Positions 18,386-26,444 of a stretch of 64,000 nt of DNA are shown here, in pieces. Positions within the stretch are counted from its first letter, which is position 1, and each line of letters opens with the position of its first letter. The position numbers and the translations under genes are program-made. The notes under the pieces were generated by a model. It did no database searches. It worked only from the letters and a program-made list of their open reading frames with translations, and was not told the origin of the DNA. Source of the DNA: Acinetobacter larvae (GTDB lineage Bacteria > Pseudomonadota > Gammaproteobacteria > Pseudomonadales > Moraxellaceae); contig NZ_CP016895.1 of assembly GCF_001704115.1 (NCBI RefSeq), forward strand, positions 2,108,001 to 2,172,000. Direction: 5' to 3'.

Positions 18386-18429
18386 AAACCACCATAGCGC
18401 GATATTGATCGACTGCGCTATGGTGGTTT
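18386..18429 (+). terminator. Hairpin terminator after the DUF4349 gene
   Basis: Perfect 15-bp arms, AAACCACCATAGCGC (18386-18400) and GCGCTATGGTGGTTT (18415-18429), flank a 14-base loop. The arms themselves end in AAA/TTT, but there is no long T run beyond, so it may act in both directions or only as a strong hairpin. Confidence 0.65.
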
Positions 18430-18577
18430 CTGATAAATATAAAATTAATATTGATCCAACTGTATTATGGAATTTCCAAGCATAAATAAACTTAGTAACC
18501 ATCTTGTATATAAATTATAGAGGTAAATATAACTGAAGTTGTAGTTTTTGATATAGATGGGACACTGCTTTCAATTA

Positions 18578-19523
18578 GACTTCCTTCATTAATCATTTTT
18601 TAAACAGCCATCTTTTTGATCTCCCGCCCACTCAAGGTTATATATACCTGCTAATAAATTGAATCTTAAATTTATTCTTTTTCGCCGATTTCTGTACACA
18701 CAGGATAAGATTTTAAAGATTTTCATTCTTCCAAAAACATGCTCAATACCAATTCGTCTACGGCTGATTTCTTTATTGAATTTTTTCAGCTGCTTATCTA
18801 GAGCACACCCTCTTTTAGCCTTAAAAGGAACCAAGCAACCAAATCCAAGTTTTTCTATACCTAAATAGCCCTTGTCAACTATAAAAAATGGTTTAAATTT
18901 AAGATATTTAATACTTTTATTAAATATCTTAAAATCATGAACTCTACCTTTATCGCAACAAACACTCAGTATTTTACCGGTCATATAGTGCATTGAAACT
19001 TGAAATTTAATCGTGTGACGTTTCTTTTTGCCGCTATACCATTTTTTCTGTTTTTTTTGGACGTTGCACGAAAATCTCTGTTGCGTCAACGACAACAACA
19101 TCCCAATTAGCTTCTTCTCGATCAGGCATTTGTTTGGGTAGACTAAATTTCCCTGATTTAATCAGAATATCTTCAATCTTACGGGTGGTTCGGAGTGCAC
19201 TGGTTTCTGAAACACCATAATTCATGCCGACATGGAATAGCGTTCTATATTCCCGCCAATACTCTAAACACAAGAGAAGACGGTCTTCTAAGGGCAATTT
19301 TGGAGGGCGACCCTTGCCAGTATTGACTGGTAATTGAACTCTTAATTCATCCATCATTAAATTAAATGTGGACCAACTAATGCCTGTAAGTCTGCGAAAC
19401 TTATCATCAGGTAACTTTTTAACGTCTTTATATCTCATTGAGATATTATCGCTAAGAATTAGATTTTTAGCTGTATAGTTGGTAATCAAACAGCTGTGTA
19501 TTTTTTAATTTATGAAGGAAGTC
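18578..19523 (-). mobile_element. IS5-family insertion sequence, 946 bp
   Basis: Terminal inverted repeats GACTTCCTTCAT and ATGAAGGAAGTC lie at 18578-18589 and 19512-19523. The flanking TA (18576-18577 and 19524-19525) is the probable target duplication. Removing the element and one TA restores the HAD reading frame (LLSISDSTK), which proves the borders. It carries one transposase gene in two overlapping frames. Confidence 0.9.
18589..19489 (-). CDS. IS5-family transposase in two overlapping frames
   Basis: The upstream frame (19489 to 19034) gives 151 residues with a helix-turn-helix (LPLEDRLLLCLEYWREYRTL) and the first catalytic Asp (VVVVDATEIFVQRPKK). The downstream frame (to 18589) continues YSGKKKRHTIKFQ with the second Asp (IVDKGYLGIE) and the Glu region (RRRIGIEHVFGRMK). 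The frames meet at a run of eight A (coding strand, about 19053-19060); seven A would give one continuous protein of about 300 residues. Either the run allows slippage, as in several IS families, or the element carries an inactivating one-base insertion. Confidence 0.82.
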
Positions 19524-20035
19524 TAGTGATTCAACTAAAATATGGATTAAGAAATCATTAAAATCGAATATTTTTATATTTTCAGGTGCTGTATTAATTA
19601 TGCCATTAGCAATACCTCTAATGAAAATTAAAAAATATAAATCTATTGGAACTTCTTTATTTCTTTTGATAGCTACATGTGGTTTAAATGATGCTTAATT
19701 GAAGAATAGTTTAATAAAGTTTTCTGAGAATATTAAGGCAGACTATTTTGATGAGTTACATTGGTTTAAAGATGGGATACATATTCTGAATGAACATGTT
19801 AAGAATGGAAAAAAAGTTATTGTTGTTACAGCAGCACCAGAAAAGCTTGCTAGTGTATTAGTGGCATCAATAGGTATACAAGCTAAAGTTATTGGAACAC
19901 CGCTAAAAAGAAAAATTGGTGGTTGGGTTGGTGGGAAGCATTGTAGACATGATGAAAAACTTAGACGACTAAAACTTTGTGGTGTAAAAGGACCGTGGTA
20001 TGCAACCTATAGTGACGATATTGAAGATGATTTTC

Positions 20036-21351
20036 GAGCCTGTAAATAATTCTGTGTAAACACACCTTACATATAATCAGCCATACGATCTTCAAACATG
20101 ATAATGAAACGACTCATCGCCGCTTTCCAATTATGAATCGGCATCGTCCATTCTTGGCTGGCTGAGATGATCGCTAAATATATCACTTTCTTCACAGAAT
20201 CATCAGTAGGAAATATCTTTCTTTTCTTCGTCGCATGACGGATAACGCTGTTGAGTGATTCAATCGCATTAGTTGTATAAATCGCTTTGCGTATATCGGT
20301 GGGATAGGAAAAAAATGTGTTTAAATTGGTCCAGTTGGCGAGCCACGATTTACTGATCTGAGGATACTGACCATCCCACTTCTCACCAAATTCATCTAAG
20401 GCTTGTAACGCTGCGTCTTCTGTCGCAGATTGATAGATTTTCTTTAAATCTGCTGTGACAGCCTTATAGTCCTTCCAGCTCACATACTTCAAGTTGTTGC
20501 GCACCATATGAACGATGCATAATTGGATATGGGTATCGGGGTAGATCGTATTGATCGCTTCAGGAAAACCTTTTAGACCATCTATACAGGCAATTAAAAT
20601 ATCTTTTAAGCCACGATTTTTAAGTTCTGTCAGAACCGATAACCAGAATTTAGCCCCCTCATTTTCGGCAAGCCACAAGCCAAGTAACTCCTTTTGACCT
20701 TCTGTATTCACCCCTAATGCTAGAAATACTGATTTGTTGATGACTGAGCCATCTTGTCTTACTTTAACGACAATACAATCCATGTATATGATTGGATAGA
20801 GCCCATCTAAGGGGCGATTTTGCCACTCTACTACTTGTTCTTTTACTGAATCTGTAACCTTAGATATGAGTGTCGCAGACACGTCAGCGTCGTACATTTC
20901 CTTGAATGTTGCAACGATTTCTCTGGTCGTCATGCCTTTGGCGTATAGGGATAGAATTTGACTATCCATAGTCGTAATGCGGGTCTGATTCTTCTTGATT
21001 AAAGCGGGTTCAAATGTACCATCACGATCTCTAGGTGTGTCGAGTTGAAATTCCCCTTCATTGGTTAATAAGCGCTTTGACGTATAGCCATTGCGAGTAT
21101 TACTTCCTGATTTACGATTGTGCTTTTCGTGTCCTAAATGCTCAGTCAGTTCCGCATTTAAAGCAGTCTCGATCGTCAGTTTCTTCAACGCTTGGGTGAA
21201 ATCATTTAAGTCTGATTCTGTTTTTAAGCCTTTAGCAAGTTCTTTTGCCAATGCCATCATTGTTGTTTCATTCATGATAAATACCTGTTTTTTTGACCTA
21301 CATTAGCAGGGCATTATTTCCAAGCATTTACACAATTTTATTTACAGGCTC
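20036..21351 (-). mobile_element. IS256-family insertion sequence, 1316 bp
   Basis: Inverted repeats begin GAGCCTGTAAATAA at 20036 and, in reverse complement, at 21351. The 8-bp target duplication TGATTTTC is perfect (20028-20035 and 21352-21359), which is the size IS256-type elements make. It sits inside the HAD phosphatase gene and carries an intact transposase. It resembles ISAba26-type elements of Acinetobacter, though the exact name cannot be fixed here. Confidence 0.92.
20067..21275 (-). CDS. IS256-family transposase
   Basis: An intact 402-residue mutator-type transposase. Markers are EHLGHEKHNRKSGSNTRNGY near residue 45, LYAKGMTTREI, the first catalytic Asp in LYPIIYMDCIVVKVR, the second in IACIDGLKGFPEAI followed by LCIVHMVRN, and the Glu in YTTNAIESLNSVIR. 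The complete frame, intact ends and clean duplication suggest it may still be active. It is the only transposase in the 18.5-23.7 kb cluster without a visible defect. Confidence 0.94.
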   Translation of the reverse strand: MNETTMMALAKELAKGLKTESDLNDFTQALKKLTIETALNAELTEHLGHEKHNRKSGSNTRNGYTSKRLLTNEGEFQLDTPRDRDGTFEPALIKKNQTRITTMDSQILSLYAKGMTTREIVATFKEMYDADVSATLISKVTDSVKEQVVEWQNRPLDGLYPIIYMDCIVVKVRQDGSVINKSVFLALGVNTEGQKELLGLWLAENEGAKFWLSVLTELKNRGLKDILIACIDGLKGFPEAINTIYPDTHIQLCIVHMVRNNLKYVSWKDYKAVTADLKKIYQSATEDAALQALDEFGEKWDGQYPQISKSWLANWTNLNTFFSYPTDIRKAIYTTNAIESLNSVIRHATKKRKIFPTDDSVKKVIYLAIISASQEWTMPIHNWKAAMSRFIIMFEDRMADYM

Positions 21352-21397
21352 TGATTTTCTGAACCGTACCGGGTTTGTCGGAGACTTTTTATTTAAG

Positions 21398-22300
21398 TTA
21401 GGCCACTTGACCTAACCGATTCATCTTAGCATAGTATATCGTTTCATATTCAAATGGAGATACATATCCAATTGCGCTATGTAGCCGTTTTTTATTAAAC
21501 CAATCCACCCAATTCAATGTTGCAAGTTCAACATCAGATAGACCCGTCCAATCAGATTTTAAATATTCAATCACCTCCATTTTGTATAAACCATTCACTG
21601 TTTCAGCCAAAGCATTATCGTATGAATCACCTGTAGTACCAACGGAGGCTTTTACATTTGCTGATTCTAGGCGATTGGTATAGCGAATCGATAAATATTG
21701 CACACCTCTGTCAGAATGATGAATCACATTCTTTGGCATCCCTCGATCATGTAATGCTTGTTCTAATGCATCAAGGACCATATCAGTATTCATACGTGTA
21801 GAAACTTTCCAGCCCACGATTGCCCTTGAAAATACATCAATGATAAATGCCGTATATACCCAGCCTGAATTGGTCTGAATATAGGTGAAGTCAGCCACCC
21901 AGAGGTTGTTCGGGTGTTGTGCTGTAAAATCGCGTTTAACTAAATCATCCGCACGTTTTTGATCATCACGACTCCGCGTGGTTTGTTTGTTCTTACCACG
22001 CCATATCCCTTGTATACCAAGCTGTTGCATTAATCGCGCAATACGGCAACGTGCAATACTATAGCCTTCTTTTTTCAATTGCTCCCACACTTTACGAACG
22101 CCATAACGACCTGAACTATCACGCTATATTCGCTTAATTTCTTCTGCATAATGCTTATCATGCAAAGCTCGTTTGGAACGTTTATCTGGATTTTCAATCA
22201 ACTCTAAGTGGCGATAATAAGTTGATGCTGTAATGGGCAATATGGTGCAAATTGCTTCTACGCCATATTTGATTTTATTGTTGTGAATAAAATCCACCAT
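21398..22300 (-). pseudogene. IS3 OrfB transposase with an in-frame stop
   Basis: The integrase-type transposase starts at the ATG at 22300 (MVDFIHNNK), which overlaps the orfA stop as TAATG. It has the rve core: WVADFTYIQTNSGWVYTAF with the first Asp, VIHHSDRGVQYLS with the second, and DSYDNALAETVNGLYKMEVI with the Glu. A TAG at 22124-22126 interrupts it (KRI*RDSSGRYGVRKVW). Most copies have a Gln or similar codon here, so one substitution killed it. The remaining 230-residue open part still holds the whole catalytic core. Confidence 0.85.
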
Positions 22301-22617
22301 TATTTGCGTGGGCGGTCGAGCTCCGCCTGGGCGAAAAAAGTGGCTGCTTTACGAAGAATCTCATTCGCACGTTGTAGTTCTTTATTTTCACGCTCAAGTT
22401 TTTTAATACGTTCTTGATCAGACATCTTCTGAACTTTGCTAGGATTTTGAAGATCAAGGTGTTTCTGATACCAGGTGCGAAGTGTTTCAGGAGTACAGCC
22501 TATTTTAGGCGCAATAGCAGTGATTGCAGCCCAATTCGAGGGATAATCTTTTTTGGATTCTAGAACTAAGCGAACAGCACGTTCTCTGATCTCAGGGGTA
22601 TAGTTTGTTTTTTTCAT
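22300..22617 (-). CDS. IS3-family OrfA
   Basis: A 105-residue protein with an N-terminal helix-turn-helix (MKKTNYTPEIRERAVRLV and GCTPETLRTWYQKH) and a leucine-zipper-like coiled coil (ERIKKLERENKELQRANEIL, residues about 68-88), the layout of IS3 OrfA. It would normally be joined to OrfB by frameshifting; here OrfB carries a stop codon, so no full OrfAB can form. Confidence 0.9.
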   Translation of the reverse strand: MKKTNYTPEIRERAVRLVLESKKDYPSNWAAITAIAPKIGCTPETLRTWYQKHLDLQNPSKVQKMSDQERIKKLERENKELQRANEILRKAATFFAQAELDRPRK

Positions 22618-22678
22618 CGGAGTAGTTTCTCAGAAAGTTGGGTCTCCGACGAACCCGGTACGGTTCATTCCTATATTA

Positions 22679-23654
22679 ACCTGAGTTCGACATAAAAAAA
22701 GTATAAAAAAGCCTTAATGTTTGTAACTTATTGGTTCTTAAGACAAAAGTTAAAACACAAGGCTTTTCTATGGATCATATTACCGAATTATTCTGTAAAG
22801 TGGATGATTTTTGCAAAATATTTAACGAATCTCTAGAGAAAGCTCTTATTCCTGAGCAAAATAAGCCAGTTCAAAAGTCAGCTTTAAGTTTATCTGAGAT
22901 CATGACAATTGTTATCTTATTTCACCAATCAGGTTTTAGATTCTTTAAATATTTTTACTGCCACATGGTCATCCCTTTTTGGAAATCAGCATTTCCTAAG
23001 CTGCTGAACTATAATCGTTTTATTGAAATCATGCCACGTTGTTTACAAGCTTTGAGTAGCTTTTTTCATCAGGTTAAAGGAACTGATACAGGAATTAGTA
23101 TTATTGATTCAACCAAACTTGTAGTTTGTCATAATCTTAGAATTAAAAGAAACCGCGTATTTAAAGGCTTAGCGAATCGTGGAAAAAGTAGTACTGGGTG
23201 GTTCTATGGTTTTAAATTACATGTGGTTATCAATAACTTAGGTGAATTATTAATATTAAAGTAACATCAGGGAATATCCATGATATTGCTGTACTAGAGT
23301 CTTTAACCAAAGAATTAAAAGGCGTTTTATTAGGAGATAAAGGCTATTTAAGCAAAGCTAAGACAGAGGCTTTAGCAGCAAGAGGATTAAAAATATTGAC
23401 TCCATCACGTAAGAATATGAAAAACAAGCCACTCCGAACTGAAGAAGAAAAACAATTGCTTGGCAGAAGAGGATTAATAGAAACGGTGAATGATCAGTTA
23501 AAAAACTTACATCAACTTGACCATTCGCGTCATCGTTCTGTGAATAATTTCATGGTAAATATTATGGCTGCTGTAGTGGCTTATTGTTTAAATCCGAATA
23601 AGCCAACTTTCAAAAATATGCTGAAAGGTTGAACGTTTTTCATCGAACTCAGGT
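22679..23654 (+). mobile_element. IS982-family insertion sequence, 976 bp
   Basis: Inverted ends ACCTGAGTTCGA (22679-22690) and TCGAACTCAGGT (23643-23654) bound an IS982-type transposase gene. Unlike its neighbours it has no matching target duplication: the left flank is CTATATTA and the right flank TAAATAAC. The left flank belongs to the HAD gene and the right flank to a TpsA gene on the other strand. The element therefore marks a deletion or inversion joint. Confidence 0.85.
22770..23632 (+). pseudogene. IS982-family transposase, frameshifted
   Basis: It starts MDHITELFCKVDDFCKIF, typical of IS982 transposases, and runs in frame through SLSEIMTIVILFHQSGFRFF and ISIIDSTKLVVCHN to a premature TAA at 23262-23264. 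The other frame continues VTSGNIHDIAVLESLTKELK, GDKGYLSK and GLIETVNDQLKNLHQLDHSRHRS. One missing A in the TTAATATTAAAG stretch near 23250 accounts for the shift (ELLNIKVTSGN expected). The total is about 287 codons. The element is unlikely to move by itself. Confidence 0.87.
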
Positions 23655-23655
23655 T

Positions 23656-24191
23656 AAATAACCTTTCAGCTGACTTGGGTTGGCACTGTTGACCTCATTT
23701 AAAATAACTTTGGCTTCACCTTTGGCGAGCCAAGGATTGCCCTGTACCCATCCCCCAATTTGAGTTTGCGTATTATTGCGCGAGTTATTTAAAATGGCAC
23801 CTTTCTCACCCACATCAAATTGGCTATAGGTATTCCGAGACACGCCTCCTGCACTCGGCGTTTGAATATTCACTTGTGGCGTGCCATTACCACTATTCAG
23901 AATCGTTGCTTGTTGTGCAGTCGGTGCGCCTTGATCAGCAATAATCTGCGCACTGGCAATATTACTTAACGGTAATGTATAAATGACGGCCCCCAATAGA
24001 CGCATCACCGCAAAATTCAATGGGTTCATTTTTTTATAATGCACCGGTTTGACTATTTCTTGTTGTTGTAGGGCTGATACGCTATTCTGCGACTGACCAG
24101 TGCTTTTACAGCGGCTTTTTACAATTTCAGCAACTGCAATAAACATACCACGGGCTTGGCTAAAGATAATACGATAAGCATTCTTATTCAT
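23656..24191 (-). pseudogene. TpsA/CdiA-type exoprotein gene, 5' end only
   Basis: Only the first 170-odd codons of a large two-partner-secretion protein survive. The N-terminus is an extended signal peptide (MNKNAYRIIFSQARGMFIAV ... LPLSNIASA), as in CdiA and other large exoproteins. A TPS secretion domain follows (NTYSQFDVGEKGAILNNS, GGWVQGNPWL, ANPSQLKGYL). At GYL the IS982 end takes over and supplies a TGA (23649-23651). The matching transporter gene is directly upstream in the same orientation. The adhesin/toxin body and any immunity gene are gone from this site. Confidence 0.88.
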
Positions 24192-24262
24192 TTTTGTTCG
24201 ACCTTAAGACTCAAATTTTTAAATATGGGAGTTCAATAAAAATAGTTCGTTAATATGGTTCA

Positions 24263-26010
24263 TTAATATGACCAGTTCAGACTAAAACCAGCACTATAAT
24301 CATCGCTATTAAAATACTCAGGCTTTTTTAAAGGTGCCCCAACAAAGGCATCGTAACTGACCGATTTAATTTGACCACGCAGCCCAAGTACCGCCCCTAA
24401 TAAACTCGTGCCAGGTAAAGGATTGGGAGAATATGCTGTTCGACCGCCGACTTCACCATAATCAATGCCGGCATACCAATAATGTGGTTTTTGAAAAATA
24501 GAACCACTCAGCTCATTGCGCACTAAAAAACCATTATCTGCCATCAAGGTCTGTTCACCATCAAAACCACGTACGCTATAACGGTTACCAATCGAGAAAC
24601 GATCCTGTGCGGTTAAGGGTTTATCGCTATGTTGCATACGCCATTCAGCCAAATACTGCAGGTTTTGTGCACCTATCCTAAAAGGTACTTGTAAACTGGC
24701 ATTAGCGTTTAAAATACCAACGCGGGTATAGGCTTCAGCAAAATCTTCTTCAGGAGCTCGCAAGGCAGAAAATGCTCCTGTGCCCCGTTTATAACTGATA
24801 TTCGCATTCACTGTGGCATTGGATAGATATTCTGTATGCTCGATACTCGCTTTCCAGCCCGCTGTTTTACGACGTTGAACTTCAACTTCTACATCTTCAA
24901 TAAAATTACGTGAGCTTCTATACCAGCCACCCAAAGTCGCTGTGGTTTTACGATGTGCATCACGATAAATTAATCGACTTAAATCGGCAGAAATTAATTC
25001 GCTTTCACCGCTATATTCATAGCTTTGACTGTCTCCAGCCACAGTTTGTAAGTAATTAGAACGGCTATAACTACTACTCAATAACCAATAATCAATAATC
25101 AATAATCAAATGGAATGCTGTAACTTGCATAAAAACCATCTGTACTACGCTTACCGGAATCACCCCCGCCAAGATCATGGTTATAACTGATATAAAATAA
25201 ATCATTTAATGTGAGTAAATGATCTAAAGATAATGTTGCGGTACCCTGATATTTCCCTGTTGATTTTGAACCCGCATCATCAATCCCCAAATGTAGTCGA
25301 TAAGGCTTGACCTGTTGCCATGCCAAAATGACATCACTATAACCAGGCGCATCATTACTTTCTGAAGGTTGAATTTTAAAATCTGCCTCAACTGTCGGTA
25401 CTCTTTTAAAGTTTTCTAAACCTTGTTCTAATGCCCGAATATTTAATAGATCGCCAGTTTGAATCGGTAACGCATTCCAACGATGTGCACGCTTTGATGT
25501 ATTTTCAGCAAATTGTACTTGATTCACCCGCCCAGCAATTAACTTTAAAACGACTTCACCTGAAGCAATATTTTGTTGTGGCAACATTACACGCGTTGTG
25601 ACATAACCCCGACTAATAATGTTATTTTGTACCAAATCTACGGCTTGGTTTAAGCCCTGTACCCCTAAGCAACGCCCTATAATCCGATGCTCACCACGCG
25701 TTATCGCCTTCAGGGCAAATTTAAATTTTTGCGCATCCTCCCCATCAAGTTCAATGTTTTTAATAGCAAAGCATAGTTGTTCACTATGTGACTGTAGAAA
25801 CTGCAATTGCTGCGTAGCTGCTACAGCTTTGTCAGCCTCAAGGCGTACATCGACTTCAGGCTGGATATGCTTTTGTAAATTTTCATCGCGTTGCTGCTGG
25901 CGCTGGATGGCATCAACACTTGGATCTGCGGCATATCCACTCCCACTCAATAAAATAAGCGTAAAAGAAAGAGCAATATGGCTATATTTAGACTTGTTTA
26001 TTATCAACAT
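24263..26010 (-). pseudogene. TpsB/CdiB outer-membrane transporter gene split by a repeat expansion
   Basis: The gene encodes a FhaC/CdiB-type transporter for the adjacent TpsA. The first part (26010 to 25099, 303 codons) has a signal peptide, a long N-terminal helix (VDAIQRQQQRDENLQK), POTRA domains (LCFAIKNIELDGE, GVQGLNQAVDLVQNNIISRG) and the start of the barrel. The second part (to 24263) holds the barrel with the VRGF motif (NRYSVRGFDGEQTL). They are divided by three copies of a 7-bp unit at 25086-25106. With one copy the frame reads on as PFDYWLLSSSYSRSNY, a normal barrel sequence. Two or more copies place a TGA after FDY. Confidence 0.9.
25086..25106. repeat. Three-copy heptamer repeat inside the TpsB gene
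   Basis: CAATAAT is repeated three times without a mismatch. It creates the frameshift and the TGA stop (25099-25101) that break the transporter gene. The net excess over the inferred single-copy ancestor is 14 bp. Confidence 0.93.
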
Positions 26011-26444
26011 TTCAATATATTAAGTGATATGCATCACACAATATTAACATATCAATATTTGATTGATAACATTTTTAATCGATATTTTAAATTATGTTAA
26101 ATTTTCTAGCCTACTTATATTTCTCTCATTTTGAGTCTAACTGAGTAGGCTTTTTACTCGCCCGTGTTAGATATTGATATGTACTAAATAATAATGAAAT
26201 CTCCTTTTTGAGAAACTCTAGAAAGCTCCCTCCAAAAGCGTCTACTATTTCCGCACTTGCTATAACTTAGTTTTTTCTATACGTCGTTAAATTTGTTAAG
26301 ATCCAATATTCATGTTGAAATACGATACGATACATTTTTCCATAAACTATTTTCCAATATACTGGATCAGAAAAATGCTTCGTATCGCACTAATTCAACA
26401 CAATAATTTGTACTTATTCTATAGAATATAAGGACTTAATCTGC
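26011..26444. other. Divergent intergenic region between TpsB gene and mutS
   Basis: No gene was seen. It holds an inverted repeat with 8-bp arms AGCCTACT (26108-26115) and AGTAGGCT (26144-26151) followed by five T, which looks like a rightward terminator although no gene reads toward it from the left. A second weak dyad, TGTTGAA...TTCAACA (26313-26319, 26394-26400) with CGATACG/CGTATCG inside, lies just ahead of mutS. Confidence 0.5.

Larger units (their letters stand above)
21360..22667 (-). mobile_element. IS3-family insertion sequence, 1308 bp
   Basis: Ends are TGAACCGTACCGGGTT at 21360 and its complement ending at 22667 (TG...CA, the IS3 norm). The 3-bp target duplication TTC is seen at 21357-21359 and 22668-22670. 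It inserted exactly at the outer edge of the right-hand target duplication of the IS256-family element, so it came second or shares a preference for that site. It carries orfA and a nonsense-mutated orfB. Confidence 0.92.
18529..22678 (+). pseudogene. HAD-IB phosphatase gene broken by three insertion sequences
   Basis: Pieces of one gene can be stitched together: 18529-18577 (VVVFDIDGTLLSI, with the catalytic DxD), 19526-20035 (from SDSTKIWIKK to VTAAPEKLAS and YSDDIEDDF) and 22671-22678 (reading on as PIL). The domain order and the DID, TAAP and SDD motifs are those of HAD-IB phosphatases, near SerB and PgpC. The lesions are an ATA where the ATG should be (a ribosome site AGAGG precedes it), IS insertions at 18578, 20036 and 21360, an in-frame TAA at 19696, and loss of the 3' end at the IS982 border. 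It is non-functional. Confidence 0.85.
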
